A DNA stretch of 43,064 bases, taken from contig JASJCP010000052.1 of assembly GCA_030065935.1 (NCBI GenBank), positions 1 to 43,064 of the forward strand, written 5' to 3'. The notes beneath the pieces are model-generated. The model made no database searches, had not been told where the DNA came from, and worked only from the letters and a program-made list of their open reading frames with translations. Numbering within the stretch: position 1 is the stretch's first letter; each line of letters opens with the position of its first letter. The DNA is from Xenococcaceae cyanobacterium MO_167.B27 (GTDB taxonomy: Bacteria > Cyanobacteriota > Cyanobacteriia > Cyanobacteriales > Xenococcaceae). A program made the position numbers and the translations under genes. Of this stretch, positions 8,661 through 16,845 are shown in pieces.

Positions 8661-9992
8661 TTAACAACGACGGAAACTAATTTTTAATCCGTCTTTCGGG
8701 TGAGGACTAGGGACAGTAACTAAGTCGAGATTTTGATCTTTTAGCAAATCCCATTGATAATTTTGAAGTAACTTAGCAGCAAAAATCCGCATTTCTAGAC
8801 GAGCAAATTCTTTCCCCAGACATTCTCGTAAACCACCCCCAAAAGGAATGTAACCGAAGCTAGCTTGTTTGTCTTCTGCTCTAGAAAGTGAAAACCGCTC
8901 AGGATCGAAGCGATCGCTGTCCGTATAAATAGTATGATCTTTATGAGTCTGGGGGATTTGGTATTGAATAGTCCATCCTTCAGGAATCTGATAACCTTTA
9001 AATTCAAAAGACTTAATCACTTTTCGGAAACCACCACCTACAGGGGGAATCACTCGCATCACTTCTTTGATCACCTGTTCGAGATAGGTCATTTGCTTAA
9101 TATCTTCTAAACTCAGAGGGGAAGTAAGAGATAATTTTGCTTGTTCTTCTCGTAATTTCGCCATAACATCAGGATGTTGAGCCGTGAGAAGACAAAAAGA
9201 TGCAAGTGCAGAAGTTAAGGTTTCGTGTCCTGCAAAGAGTAATAATAATACTTGGTCTTTTAATTCTTCTAAAGTAAGACTGTTACCCTCTTCATCTTTA
9301 GCTTGGATCAATAATCCGAGAGCATCTTCTCCTAAATTATCTTCTTGTTGCCGTTGAATTACAATCTTTTCTAACTGTTTGAGTAATGCTTTACGGGCGC
9401 GGAGTGCTTTCTGAAATCTTGTCCAAGGAAAAGGATTAGGAATAGTAAATAAACCTGCACTCCAAGTTTCAAATAGTTCTCCTAGAGGAGTTTTAGAACC
9501 TCCATCCTTACCAACTAATAAATTACTAGCAATATCAAAAGTATAATTTCTTAATTCAGGATACCAAGTAAATTCTTCTAGTTTTTCCCATCTTTGTAAA
9601 TACTCATTACTTATCTTTTCCATAGTAGGAATATAACTAGCTAATGCTCTTGGTTGAAATGCTTGATAGAGTAACTTACGACGGGAAGTATGAAATTCTC
9701 CACCACGTATTACTAAAGATAAATCTCCTAATAAAATTCTGGTACTTTTGGGCCAAGAAGACACAACGTAGCTATTTTCATTACGAAATAAAAAAGTATT
9801 AGCATCTGCTCCTATCATCGTTACTGTAGGATTATTGAATAGATTAGTTTTATAAATTTTGCCGTATTTTGCTACACGCTTTTGATTAAATTGAGGATCG
9901 GTAAAAAAACCAATAGTCTCTCCAATAAAAGGTAAGCCAAATTTACCAGGAGGTAGAGGAAGATTAGTAATTTCTGGTGTGTTGGTGGTCAT
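8661..9992 (-). CDS. Cytochrome P450, CYP120-like
   Basis: A 443-aa soluble P450 with all diagnostic motifs: the proline-rich start LPLPPGKFGLPFIGETIGFF, the I-helix LLLLFAGHETLTS (oxygen activation), the K-helix KEVMR (ExxR), PERF, and the heme-binding loop FGGGLRECLGKEFA with the Cys thiolate ligand. The N-terminal and I-helix sequence most resembles CYP120, whose Synechocystis member hydroxylates retinoic acid, so a retinoid- or apocarotenoid-type substrate is plausible but inferred. It has no N-terminal membrane anchor. It is transcribed divergently from the PhoX-type gene, with two hairpins in the shared upstream region, and convergently with the permease. No ferredoxin gene is adjacent; general cellular ferredoxin probably supplies electrons. 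Confidence 0.93.
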   Translation of the reverse strand: MTTNTPEITNLPLPPGKFGLPFIGETIGFFTDPQFNQKRVAKYGKIYKTNLFNNPTVTMIGADANTFLFRNENSYVVSSWPKSTRILLGDLSLVIRGGEFHTSRRKLLYQAFQPRALASYIPTMEKISNEYLQRWEKLEEFTWYPELRNYTFDIASNLLVGKDGGSKTPLGELFETWSAGLFTIPNPFPWTRFQKALRARKALLKQLEKIVIQRQQEDNLGEDALGLLIQAKDEEGNSLTLEELKDQVLLLLFAGHETLTSALASFCLLTAQHPDVMAKLREEQAKLSLTSPLSLEDIKQMTYLEQVIKEVMRVIPPVGGGFRKVIKSFEFKGYQIPEGWTIQYQIPQTHKDHTIYTDSDRFDPERFSLSRAEDKQASFGYIPFGGGLRECLGKEFARLEMRIFAAKLLQNYQWDLLKDQNLDLVTVPSPHPKDGLKISFRRC

Positions 9993-10048
9993 AATTTTAA
10001 GATTAAGGGATACCAGTGCTATTTCATTCTAGGCAGACTGATATTCTC

Positions 10049-10098
10049 AAGTCCGTCTTATAGGACTTCATATATTAGCCAAGAAATTCATTTCTTGG
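10049..10098. promoter_or_regulatory. Two adjacent hairpins between divergent genes
   Basis: AAGTCC-GTCTTATA-GGACTT (10049-10068) and CCAAGAAA-TTCA-TTTCTTGG (10079-10098) lie in the 188-bp region shared by the P450 (-) and the PhoX-type gene (+). They could be operator palindromes or RNA hairpins. I see no convincing Pho box. Confidence 0.4.
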
Positions 10099-10180
10099 TG
10101 AACTTGAGTAAGAGCAGCACTACCGCCAATCTCAATTCGCTATATTAAGCAGGAGAAAGTAATTAATCAAAATTGGTATT

Positions 10181-11500
10181 GTGGGATTATCAAGGCGTAA
10201 CTTTTTAGGCTTAGTAGGAGTGGGGGCGACCAGTTCAATTATCGGCTCTCCTTTAAAGAAGTTCTATTCTCAGTCAGTTGAGGGTACATCAGCTAAAATT
10301 AATAAATTTGGTTCTCTAAAAAGCGATCGCCAGGGAATTATAGACTTACCAGAAGGATTCCAATATCGGGTACTTTCTCGGGTTGGGGAAACCATGAGTG
10401 ATGGTCTTCCTGTCCCCAATAATCACGATGGGATGGCTACATTTCCTGGTCAAAATGGTACAACAATATTAGTGAGAAATCACGAACTAAACCCTGTAAG
10501 GACTAAAAATAATTTTCCTGCGGATTTACCCCAATATGACCGCAATTCTCCTGGGGGGACTACTACCCTAGTTATAGATCGCGAGCGCAATTTACAACAA
10601 CACTATCTCTCTCTAGCGGGAACAAATCGTAATTGTAGTGGTGGTGCTACTCCTTGGGGTAGTTGGATTAGTTGTGAAGAAGATATTGCTACTCCCTATC
10701 CACCGCCAGGATACAGTTTACAGCAGGTTTTACCCTACTGGGGCAAAGCTTTAGTAAAACATGGTTATAACTTTGAAATACCAGCTACAGGAAAGCTGAC
10801 AAACCCAGTACCCCTAAAAGCAATGGGTCGTTTTCGTCATGAGGCGATCGCAATTGACCCCAAAACAGGTTATATTTATCAAACAGAAGACCAAAACAAT
10901 AGCTGTTTTTACCGCTTCCTTCCCCATCAAAAAGGAAATTTATCCGCAGGGGGAATATTAGAAGCAATGGTTATCAAAAATATGCCCAAAGTTGACACAG
11001 GTAAAGGCTTTCGGGTGGGTCAACCCCAAGCTGTAGAATGGGTGAGACTAGAAGATGTTGACCCCAAACACGATACTCTCAGATACGAAGCTCAAGCTAA
11101 AGGCGCAGCGATCTTTAGAAGAGGAGAAGGTATTTGTTATGACAACGGCGAACTATACTGGACTTGTACCAATGGTGGAGCAGCCGAAGTCGGTCAAATC
11201 TTCCGTTACAACATAGCAAAAGCAACAGTAGAATTATTTTTAGAATCCCCTGGAGCAGAAGTCTTAGACTATCCCGATAACCTAATCATGTCCCCTTTTG
11301 GTGATTTAATTGTCTGTGAAGATGGTCGAGGAGAACAATTTTTAGTGGGTATTACTCCAGAAGGTAAATATTATCACTTTGCTCGTAATGCTCTCAATAA
11401 CAGCGAATTTGCTGGTGTGTGCTTTGCTCCTGACGGTAAAACCATGTTTGTTAATATATATCGACCAGGATTAACTTTAGCGATTTGGGGTAATTGGTAA
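10181..11500 (+). CDS. PhoX-family (DUF839) Tat-exported phosphatase-like protein
   Basis: 439 aa starting at GTG 10181, with a purine-rich AGGAGAAAG about 20 bases upstream. The N-terminus SRRNFLGLVGVGATSSIIG is a twin-arginine signal (S-R-R-x-F-L), so the protein is exported folded. The mature part matches PhoX/DUF839: LPEGFQYRVLSRVGE, VRNHE, a GGTTTLVID strand, NCSGGATPWGSWISCEED with the conserved Cys and acidic pair, MGRFRHEAIAIDP, a YQTEDQN block and RRGEGICYDNGELYWTCTNGG. PhoX enzymes are Ca/Fe-dependent alkaline phosphatases with a beta-propeller. This is a shorter cyanobacterial branch, and phosphatase activity for it is inferred. The SH3-domain gene follows after 26 bp and may be co-transcribed. 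Confidence 0.85.
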   Translation: MGLSRRNFLGLVGVGATSSIIGSPLKKFYSQSVEGTSAKINKFGSLKSDRQGIIDLPEGFQYRVLSRVGETMSDGLPVPNNHDGMATFPGQNGTTILVRNHELNPVRTKNNFPADLPQYDRNSPGGTTTLVIDRERNLQQHYLSLAGTNRNCSGGATPWGSWISCEEDIATPYPPPGYSLQQVLPYWGKALVKHGYNFEIPATGKLTNPVPLKAMGRFRHEAIAIDPKTGYIYQTEDQNNSCFYRFLPHQKGNLSAGGILEAMVIKNMPKVDTGKGFRVGQPQAVEWVRLEDVDPKHDTLRYEAQAKGAAIFRRGEGICYDNGELYWTCTNGGAAEVGQIFRYNIAKATVELFLESPGAEVLDYPDNLIMSPFGDLIVCEDGRGEQFLVGITPEGKYYHFARNALNNSEFAGVCFAPDGKTMFVNIYRPGLTLAIWGNW

Positions 11501-11526
11501 TCTAATTAACTAATCAAGAATAATTT

Positions 11527-12045
11527 ATGCTCACTAATAAACCAATTTGGCAAACTTCCCTGAAGGTTATCTACAATATTTCTCAGTTTGTTTTAGGATT
11601 TATCTTAGGAATTTCTATCATAGCTGTTGTTGCTGGGAGTGCTGGCTTATATTATTTCGCCAGGATGTCCTCTGTTCTACCGAAAAAGCCTGTATATGAA
11701 GAAGAAACAGCCCCAAAAACAGAAATAGTGATAGAAACTCCTGAAGAATCCCTGACTGTCTCTGAAGATATCCCCATTTTCCCACCAGAACCAGAACCAG
11801 AACCAGAACCAATAGAACCAGCAATCCCTGAAAATGCCTATTTTGCCGTTGTTACTTGGCCTCAAGGCTTGAGTTTGCGAGCGGAACCTACCATCAACAG
11901 CGCGAGAATTGGGGGCATTGCTTATAATACTAAAATCCTCATTTTAGAAGAATCTTCCGATAAAAAATGGCAAAGAGTCAGACTTCTGGGGAATCAACAA
12001 GAGGGATGGGTCAAGGGAGGAAATACCAAAAAAGCTTCTTATTAG
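11527..12045 (+). CDS. Membrane-anchored SH3b-domain protein
   Basis: 172 aa. A single membrane segment (VLGFILGISIIAVVAGSAGLYY, about residues 20-41) is followed by an acidic, proline-rich linker with a (PE)n run at about residues 90-99, and a C-terminal bacterial SH3 domain (GLSLRAEPTINSARIGG ... EGWVKGG, residues about 110-168). The topology suggests the SH3b domain is in the periplasm, where such domains usually bind peptidoglycan or other cell-wall ligands. No catalytic domain is present. It lies 26 bp after the PhoX-type gene and 69 bp before the c-di-GMP gene, which has its own strong ribosome site. Function is unknown beyond the domain. Confidence 0.8.
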   Translation: MLTNKPIWQTSLKVIYNISQFVLGFILGISIIAVVAGSAGLYYFARMSSVLPKKPVYEEETAPKTEIVIETPEESLTVSEDIPIFPPEPEPEPEPIEPAIPENAYFAVVTWPQGLSLRAEPTINSARIGGIAYNTKILILEESSDKKWQRVRLLGNQQEGWVKGGNTKKASY

Positions 12046-12114
12046 TTACTCAAAAAAATCAATGTAGGAATATTATGTTAATTTAAACGAGAAATTGGGC
12101 AATATAGGAGGGTA

Positions 12115-14334
12115 ATGCCTGCTATTAAAGTCACCCGGATGTTCAATCAGGAGCTTACAAAGCGTTTTGTTGAATTGAATAAACTAGAAGAGTTATCAGC
12201 CCTTCTAGAAGAACTCTTGCAAGAAAATCAAAACCTAACTACCGAACTTCGCCATGTGGAAGATCGAGAAGAGCGTTTTCGTCAAATTGCAGAGAATGTT
12301 CGAGAAGTTTTTTTTATGATCTCGGCTGAGACTGACGAAATTTTGTATATTAGTCCTGCTTACGAGGAAGTCTGGGGACGCACCTGTGAAAGTTTATATG
12401 AAGACCCTGTATCTTGGCTATCCGCAATTCATCCAGAGGACTCCTTTAAGGCACTTGCAACCCTAGAAACTCAATTCAGAACAGGAGATGAATTCCAAGA
12501 AGAGTATCGTATAGTTAGACCTGATAACTCCATTCGTTGGGTGTGGGTTAGAGCTTTTCCCATCAGAGATACAGAAGGTAAAGTTCATCGTTTTGTAGGT
12601 ATTGCAGAAGATATCACCAAGCGCAAAAAAGCAGAGCAAGCTCTTAGAGAAAGTGAAGAGCAGTTTCGACTGACTTTTGAGTTAGCTCCTATCGGGATGG
12701 CAATTACGACCCTAGATGGTAAATTCCAAAAAGTAAACCAAGCACTTTGTGATGCTCTCGACTATTCCAGTGACGAACTTTTACAACTCAGTTTCGCCCA
12801 CATTAGTCATCCTGAAGATTGGGAACTACATCAAAGTTTAGAAAAAAAATTAGCTGCTGGAGAAGAATCAGCCTTTCAAATTGAGAAACGCCACATTGCT
12901 AAAAATGGTCGCATTGTAGATACCATACTCAAAGTTGTGATTGTTCGTAATTCCCAAGGTAAACCCCTACACTTCAATAATCAGATTGTTGATATTACCG
13001 AAAGAAAGCAGATGGAAAGACAACTAATCCATGATGCTTTACATGATTCCCTTACAGGCTTACCTAACCGAGCTTTATTTACAGATCGTTTAGAACATGA
13101 ACTTATCAGAGCCAAAAATCAATCAGACTATCTTTTTGCGGTACTGTTTCTCGATTTAGACCGTTTTAAAGTGGTTAATGACAGTGTGGGACATTTAATC
13201 GGAGACAAATTACTAGTTGAGATTGCTCGCAGATTAGAAACTTGTGTCAATCCCACTGATACTGTTGCACGTCTGGGAGGGGACGAATTTACTATTCTCT
13301 TAGAAAACATTACAGATATTAGTGCAGCAACCAAAATAGCCCAAAAAATCTATCAAGCTCTCACCATTCCTTTTCACATAGAGGGTTACGAAATATTTAC
13401 CAGTGCTAGTATTGGTATTGCTCTGTCTTCCCAAGGATATGAACAACCAGAAGATATTTTACGGGATGCAGACCTTACTATGTACACCGCAAAAGAGCAA
13501 GGAAAAGCTAGATATGAAGTCTTTGATAGTTCTCTGCACGTTCATGCTATCAAGCGTCTAAAATTGGAAACGGATTTAAGAAAGGCTCTAGAACGAGAAG
13601 AATTTTTAGTTTATTATCAACCCATTGCATCCCTTAGTAAAGGTACTCTGGCAGGATTTGAAGCTTTGGTTCGTTGGCAACATCCTACAAGAGGCTTAAT
13701 CTCTCCTTCTGAGTTTATCCCCATTACTGAAGAAACAGGATTAATTGTTCCCTTGGGTAAGTGGTTATTAAAAAAAGCCTGTCAACAATTACGCTCTTGG
13801 CAAATTAAATATCCTGAACATTCTTCCCTTAAAATCAGTGTGAATCTTTCTGGTAAACAATTAAGAGAAGCATCTCTAATTGATACTATTGATAAGATTC
13901 TTCAAGAAACAGGCTTAGAAGGTCAATTTTTGAAACTAGAGATTACAGAAAGCCTCCTAATCAAGAATTTAGAAGTAGTTACCAATACTCTATTATCCTT
14001 GAGAGAAAGGAAAATTCAGTTGAGTATTGATGATTTTGGCACTGGCTATTCTTCCCTCAGCTATTTACACCGTTTTCCTATAGATACTATCAAGATAGAC
14101 CGTTCCTTTATTAACGAAATAAAATCAGAAAAAGATAATTCTATTGTTAAAACTATTGTGAGTCTGGCTCATATGTTGAATATGGACGTTATCGCAGAAG
14201 GAATCGAAAATTCATGGCAAATGAGTCAACTAAAACTTTTAAACTGTGAACATGGACAAGGTTACTTTTTTGCTCAACCCTTAAACAACGAAGAAGCAGA
14301 AAAACTAATTGCCAGTTCTCCTCAATGGGGATAA
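12115..14334 (+). CDS. PAS-PAS-GGDEF-EAL cyclic-di-GMP signalling protein
   Basis: 739 aa, preceded by a strong AGGAGG site. A short coiled coil (residues about 20-50) leads to two PAS domains (about 52-170 and 180-300), each ending in a PAC-like segment ([28 protein letters not shown]). The GGDEF domain follows with [11 protein letters not shown] near residue 387, so the active-site half of a diguanylate cyclase is intact. The EAL domain starts at [11 protein letters not shown] and has FEALVRW near 516, [22 protein letters not shown] and KIDRSFI, keeping the metal- and substrate-binding residues of a c-di-GMP phosphodiesterase. Both domains look competent. There is no membrane segment, so it is probably cytosolic. 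The signal sensed by the PAS domains is unknown. Confidence 0.93.
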   Translation: MPAIKVTRMFNQELTKRFVELNKLEELSALLEELLQENQNLTTELRHVEDREERFRQIAENVREVFFMISAETDEILYISPAYEEVWGRTCESLYEDPVSWLSAIHPEDSFKALATLETQFRTGDEFQEEYRIVRPDNSIRWVWVRAFPIRDTEGKVHRFVGIAEDITKRKKAEQALRESEEQFRLTFELAPIGMAITTLDGKFQKVNQALCDALDYSSDELLQLSFAHISHPEDWELHQSLEKKLAAGEESAFQIEKRHIAKNGRIVDTILKVVIVRNSQGKPLHFNNQIVDITERKQMERQLIHDALHDSLTGLPNRALFTDRLEHELIRAKNQSDYLFAVLFLDLDRFKVVNDSVGHLIGDKLLVEIARRLETCVNPTDTVARLGGDEFTILLENITDISAATKIAQKIYQALTIPFHIEGYEIFTSASIGIALSSQGYEQPEDILRDADLTMYTAKEQGKARYEVFDSSLHVHAIKRLKLETDLRKALEREEFLVYYQPIASLSKGTLAGFEALVRWQHPTRGLISPSEFIPITEETGLIVPLGKWLLKKACQQLRSWQIKYPEHSSLKISVNLSGKQLREASLIDTIDKILQETGLEGQFLKLEITESLLIKNLEVVTNTLLSLRERKIQLSIDDFGTGYSSLSYLHRFPIDTIKIDRSFINEIKSEKDNSIVKTIVSLAHMLNMDVIAEGIENSWQMSQLKLLNCEHGQGYFFAQPLNNEEAEKLIASSPQWG

Positions 14335-14635
14335 GGGGACTTTAGCTAGAATCTGAGACAAACTTGACGCTAATATAGACAGGATAAGTATTTTAGGTTG
14401 ATTGCACTCCCTGATTTCCCATGAGAGAAACTATTTCGACAGCAATGCCTCCTTGTTTTGATCGATGGTGCATTCATGTTTGATGATATTTTCAACTGAA
14501 CTTCCCCTTTGACAAAACGTTATAACTTATGCTGTATAAGGGATAAGCCGAATTCACTTAAGAGAATATTTACAAAAGTAACTGTTTATCTTGCTCTTAA
14601 GCTACAAAGTAATATATACTTAATTTTGATTCAAC
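14335..14635. other. Intergenic region before the RiPP locus, first part
   Basis: About 300 bp of AT-rich non-coding DNA after the c-di-GMP gene. A TTGACA at about 14510 followed by GTATAAGG could be a promoter, but the spacing (20 bp) is longer than ideal. I see no gene and no clear terminator. Confidence 0.4.
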
Positions 14636-14698
14636 TTGTCGCATTGTCGCAACACCGCAATGGATACTTTTGCATATAACAGCTTACTTTTGCATATA
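14636..14698 (+). promoter_or_regulatory. Two sets of direct repeats upstream of the RiPP locus
   Basis: TTGTCGCA occurs twice in perfect tandem (14636-14643, 14644-14651). Just downstream, the 14-mer TACTTTTGCATATA occurs twice with a 20-bp period (14665-14678, 14685-14698), about two helical turns, ending 100 bp before the ATG at 14799. Such phased direct repeats are typical binding sites for dimeric activators or repressors. The protein encoded at 14799 is an obvious candidate to bind them, but that is inference. Confidence 0.5.
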
Positions 14699-14798
14699 TT
14701 AACCAAAGAATTTTGCTCAAATAGATTATGAACTTTTGTCAATAGCTGTCTAACTTCCTGAATTTTGCGTCAATTTAACTACTAAGGAATCTAATCTA

Positions 14799-15326
14799 AT
14801 GACATACACAAAAGATAATGTTTCAGTTAATGCTTTAGATAAATCTGACCTAATCAAATCAGTAGCTAATGCTGAAACTAACATTAATTCTCAGAGAGCG
14901 TCATATTCTCGTCTTAAAAATAGAGAGAATCAATTAGTTGATCTGACTACCAAGATTTTTAAAACTAGCGTTAGTTACAATGTTGGCATACATCCCAGAA
15001 TCTTTTGTCGTCGCTGGTTTGGTTTGTCAACCATCAATAAAGACGGTAGACCTCGTTTCACAGAAAAACAGATTTTAGCAATGGAGTTAGAACATGGCTA
15101 TCGAGAGAAGTGTATTAATTTAATTGCCAGAATCTTAAAAGTCAAACCAAATACTATTCATCGTTGGGGAAAAGGAGTTGCCTTTGACAAAATTCCTGTA
15201 GATAAACGACAAAAGTATGAAATCTATTTGGGCTATGTCGATTCAATTCGGGTAATAACTATGAGCCTTACAGAATTAGATGAAGATTCATTATTAAGGC
15301 TATTACAGCGATTAGAAAATAGGTGA
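14799..15326 (+). CDS. Putative HTH-like protein, possible RiPP-locus regulator
   Basis: A 175-aa basic protein preceded by AAGGAAT. The first 60 residues are polar. The middle (GRPRFTEKQILAMELEHGYR) and the following LIARILKVKPNTIHRWGKG (about residues 108-126) look like a helix-turn-helix: a short helix, a turn at VKP, then a recognition-like helix TIHRWG. The C-terminus is helical, with a Leu-rich end (EDSLLRLLQRLENR). I do not recognise the family. It stands first in the locus, directly after the phased repeats and before the broken CNB gene and the precursors, so control of this locus is the simplest guess. Confidence 0.7.
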   Translation: MTYTKDNVSVNALDKSDLIKSVANAETNINSQRASYSRLKNRENQLVDLTTKIFKTSVSYNVGIHPRIFCRRWFGLSTINKDGRPRFTEKQILAMELEHGYREKCINLIARILKVKPNTIHRWGKGVAFDKIPVDKRQKYEIYLGYVDSIRVITMSLTELDEDSLLRLLQRLENR

Positions 15327-15435
15327 TGAAGTAGAGTCAGAAAATCTAAGACTGTATGCGATACAGAAAAGCATGGAGTTCATAGAGGTGGAAATTGTAG
15401 AATCCAATATCGACTTCTAAAATAGAACAATTGTA

Positions 15436-15843
15436 ATGGGTCAAACTCTTTTACAAGAGCTTAGTAATAGCGATATTGACTGGCTCATGGCTATGGGCAA
15501 AAGGCGAAAGGTAGATGCTGATCGCCTTTTGACTCAAGCTGGTAAACAAATTTCAGCTTTTTATCTCCTAATTAACGGCAGTCTAACGATATAAGCCGTA
15601 TTTCAAAGTGGCGATAATGCGCTCAATCGAGCTTTTGCTGCACTGGAAGATACACCAATTTTTGAACGTGAAATTATCCAACTAAAAAGTGGTGATATTG
15701 CTGGAGAGGAACTGCTAATTCAAACTCAGTTGGAAGTAAAACTCAACCTGGAACTCGATACCGAGTCTCAGCTAGAGGTAAAGCTTAAGTTTGAGATTGA
15801 TGAACATAAGCATCAGCAACAAGTAAGTAGCACAACCAATTGA
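15436..15843 (+). pseudogene. Cyclic-nucleotide-binding-domain protein with in-frame stop
   Basis: One frame of 136 codons from ATG 15436 to TGA 15841 is interrupted by TAA at 15592-15594 (codon 53). The first half (LLTQAGKQISAFYLLINGSLTI) and the second (AVFQSGDNALNRAFAALED, then IIQLKSGDIAGEELLI) together form a cNMP-binding-type beta-roll of the kind often found beside NHLM peptide exporters. The C-terminal tail is an odd repetitive acidic stretch (QLEVKLNLELDTE, QLEVKLKFEIDE), so the usual end of the domain seems replaced. A G-to-T change in a GAA codon would explain the stop. Dead gene, read-through or two polypeptides are all possible; I favour decay. Confidence 0.65.
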
Positions 15844-15882
15844 ATAGAACTTATTTTCAACTAACCCTATTTAGGAAAGCCT

Positions 15883-16194
15883 ATGACCATAGAAAATGTT
15901 AAAGCTTTCTATAAAAGACTAGCAGACGATCGATCTTTTCGTACACAAATTGAGACGGCTGGAAGCAAGCAGAAATGTAGCCAAATTGTACGAGAGGCTG
16001 GCTACGATTTTACTCAAGAAGAATTTGAAGAATTTACGGCTCAATTATTAGATTCTAGTACTGAAGTTAATTCTGAAGAATTAAGCGAAGCAGAACTTGA
16101 AGAAGCTGTTGGCGGAGTAGATGCTTTTTTTCAAGACAAAAGAATTAATGCTGCACAACCTTATGGACTTCCACCAAATTTATTTTTTCAGTAA
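15883..16194 (+). CDS. Nif11-type RiPP precursor 1 (core with Pro-Tyr-Gly)
   Basis: 103 aa. The leader belongs to the Nif11-like leader family (TIGR03798 type): ENVKAFYKRLADDRSFRTQI, then CSQIVREAGYDFTQEEFEEF, then a low-complexity acidic hinge ending EEAVGG. Cleavage after Gly-Gly by the C39 peptidase encoded at 19120 would release a 25-aa core starting VDAFFQDKRIN, with Tyr at position 16 in the context QPYGLPPN. The Tyr-Gly is shared with precursors 2 and 3. TAGGAAAG precedes the ATG. It is first of three tandem copies with nearly identical leaders, followed directly by the radical SAM gene. Confidence 0.93.
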   Translation: MTIENVKAFYKRLADDRSFRTQIETAGSKQKCSQIVREAGYDFTQEEFEEFTAQLLDSSTEVNSEELSEAELEEAVGGVDAFFQDKRINAAQPYGLPPNLFFQ

Positions 16195-16207
16195 AGGAGT
16201 AATATAA

Positions 16208-16501
16208 ATGTCTATAGAACACGTTAAAGGTTTTTATCAAAGACTAGCCAAAGATGAAACTTTCAAAGCTCAAATTCAAGGGTCTGAAAGTAAATCCGAA
16301 TGTAGCCAAATTGTGCGAGAAGCTGGCTATGATTTCACTCAAGAAGAATTTGAAGAATTTACAGCTCAATTATTAGACTCTAGTGCTGAATTAGATGAAA
16401 CAGAGCTGGAAGCTGCTGTTGGCGGAATAGATACTTTATTGCCGAACAAAAAAATTATGCCTGTACCACTTTATGGGCTTCCACCATCACCAGTGATGTA
16501 A
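16208..16501 (+). CDS. Nif11-type RiPP precursor 2 (core with Leu-Tyr-Gly)
   Basis: 97 aa, starting 13 bp after precursor 1, with AAAGGAG as ribosome site. The Nif11 leader is almost identical to that of precursor 1 (HVKGFYQRLAKDETFKAQI; CSQIVREAGYDFTQEEFEEF) and ends LEAAVGG. The predicted 24-aa core begins IDTLLPNKKIM and holds Tyr at position 16 in PLYGLPPS, aligning exactly with precursor 1. The shared YGLPP block against otherwise variable core sequence suggests it is the enzyme recognition or reaction site. Confidence 0.93.
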   Translation: MSIEHVKGFYQRLAKDETFKAQIQGSESKSECSQIVREAGYDFTQEEFEEFTAQLLDSSAELDETELEAAVGGIDTLLPNKKIMPVPLYGLPPSPVM

Positions 16502-16535
16502 TTAAATTTTGATTGTATTTTAAGGAGTAACACAA

Positions 16536-16820
16536 ATGTCGAGAGAACACGTTAAAGCCTTTTACGAAAGGCTAGCCAAAGATGAAACTTTTAAAGCTCA
16601 AATTGAAGGGGCTGAAAGTAAACAGGAATGTAGCCAAATTATACAACAGGCTGGCTATGATTTTACTCAAGAAGAATTTGAAGAATTTACGGCTCAACTT
16701 TTAGATTCAGATGATGCCGAAAATAGTTTTGATGAGTTAAGTGAAAAGACACTAGAAGCAGTTTTCGGCGGAATCAGGCTAATACCTATTCAAATTTATG
16801 GTGTGGTTATTAGCGAATAG
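16536..16820 (+). CDS. Nif11-type RiPP precursor 3 (core with Ile-Tyr-Gly)
   Basis: 94 aa with TAAGGAG upstream. The leader again matches its neighbours (HVKAFYERLAKDETFKAQI; AGYDFTQEEFEEF), with a slightly longer acidic hinge ending LEAVFGG. The predicted core is only 15 aa: IRLIPIQIYGVVISE, with Tyr at position 9 followed by Gly. The stop is 25 bp before the radical SAM start, so the three precursors and the enzyme are very likely one transcript. Confidence 0.92.
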   Translation: MSREHVKAFYERLAKDETFKAQIEGAESKQECSQIIQQAGYDFTQEEFEEFTAQLLDSDDAENSFDELSEKTLEAVFGGIRLIPIQIYGVVISE

Positions 16821-16845
16821 CAAATACAAGTAAGTTTTTGAGACA

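Noticed and set aside
10021-10180. Pho box upstream of the PhoX-type gene
   Set aside because: I looked for tandem CTTAACCT-like repeats and found none convincing.
11618-11865. Reverse-strand frames with repeated Leu-Val or Phe-Trp across the SH3 gene
   Set aside because: They are the antisense of the Pro-Glu repeat in the linker of a supported gene.
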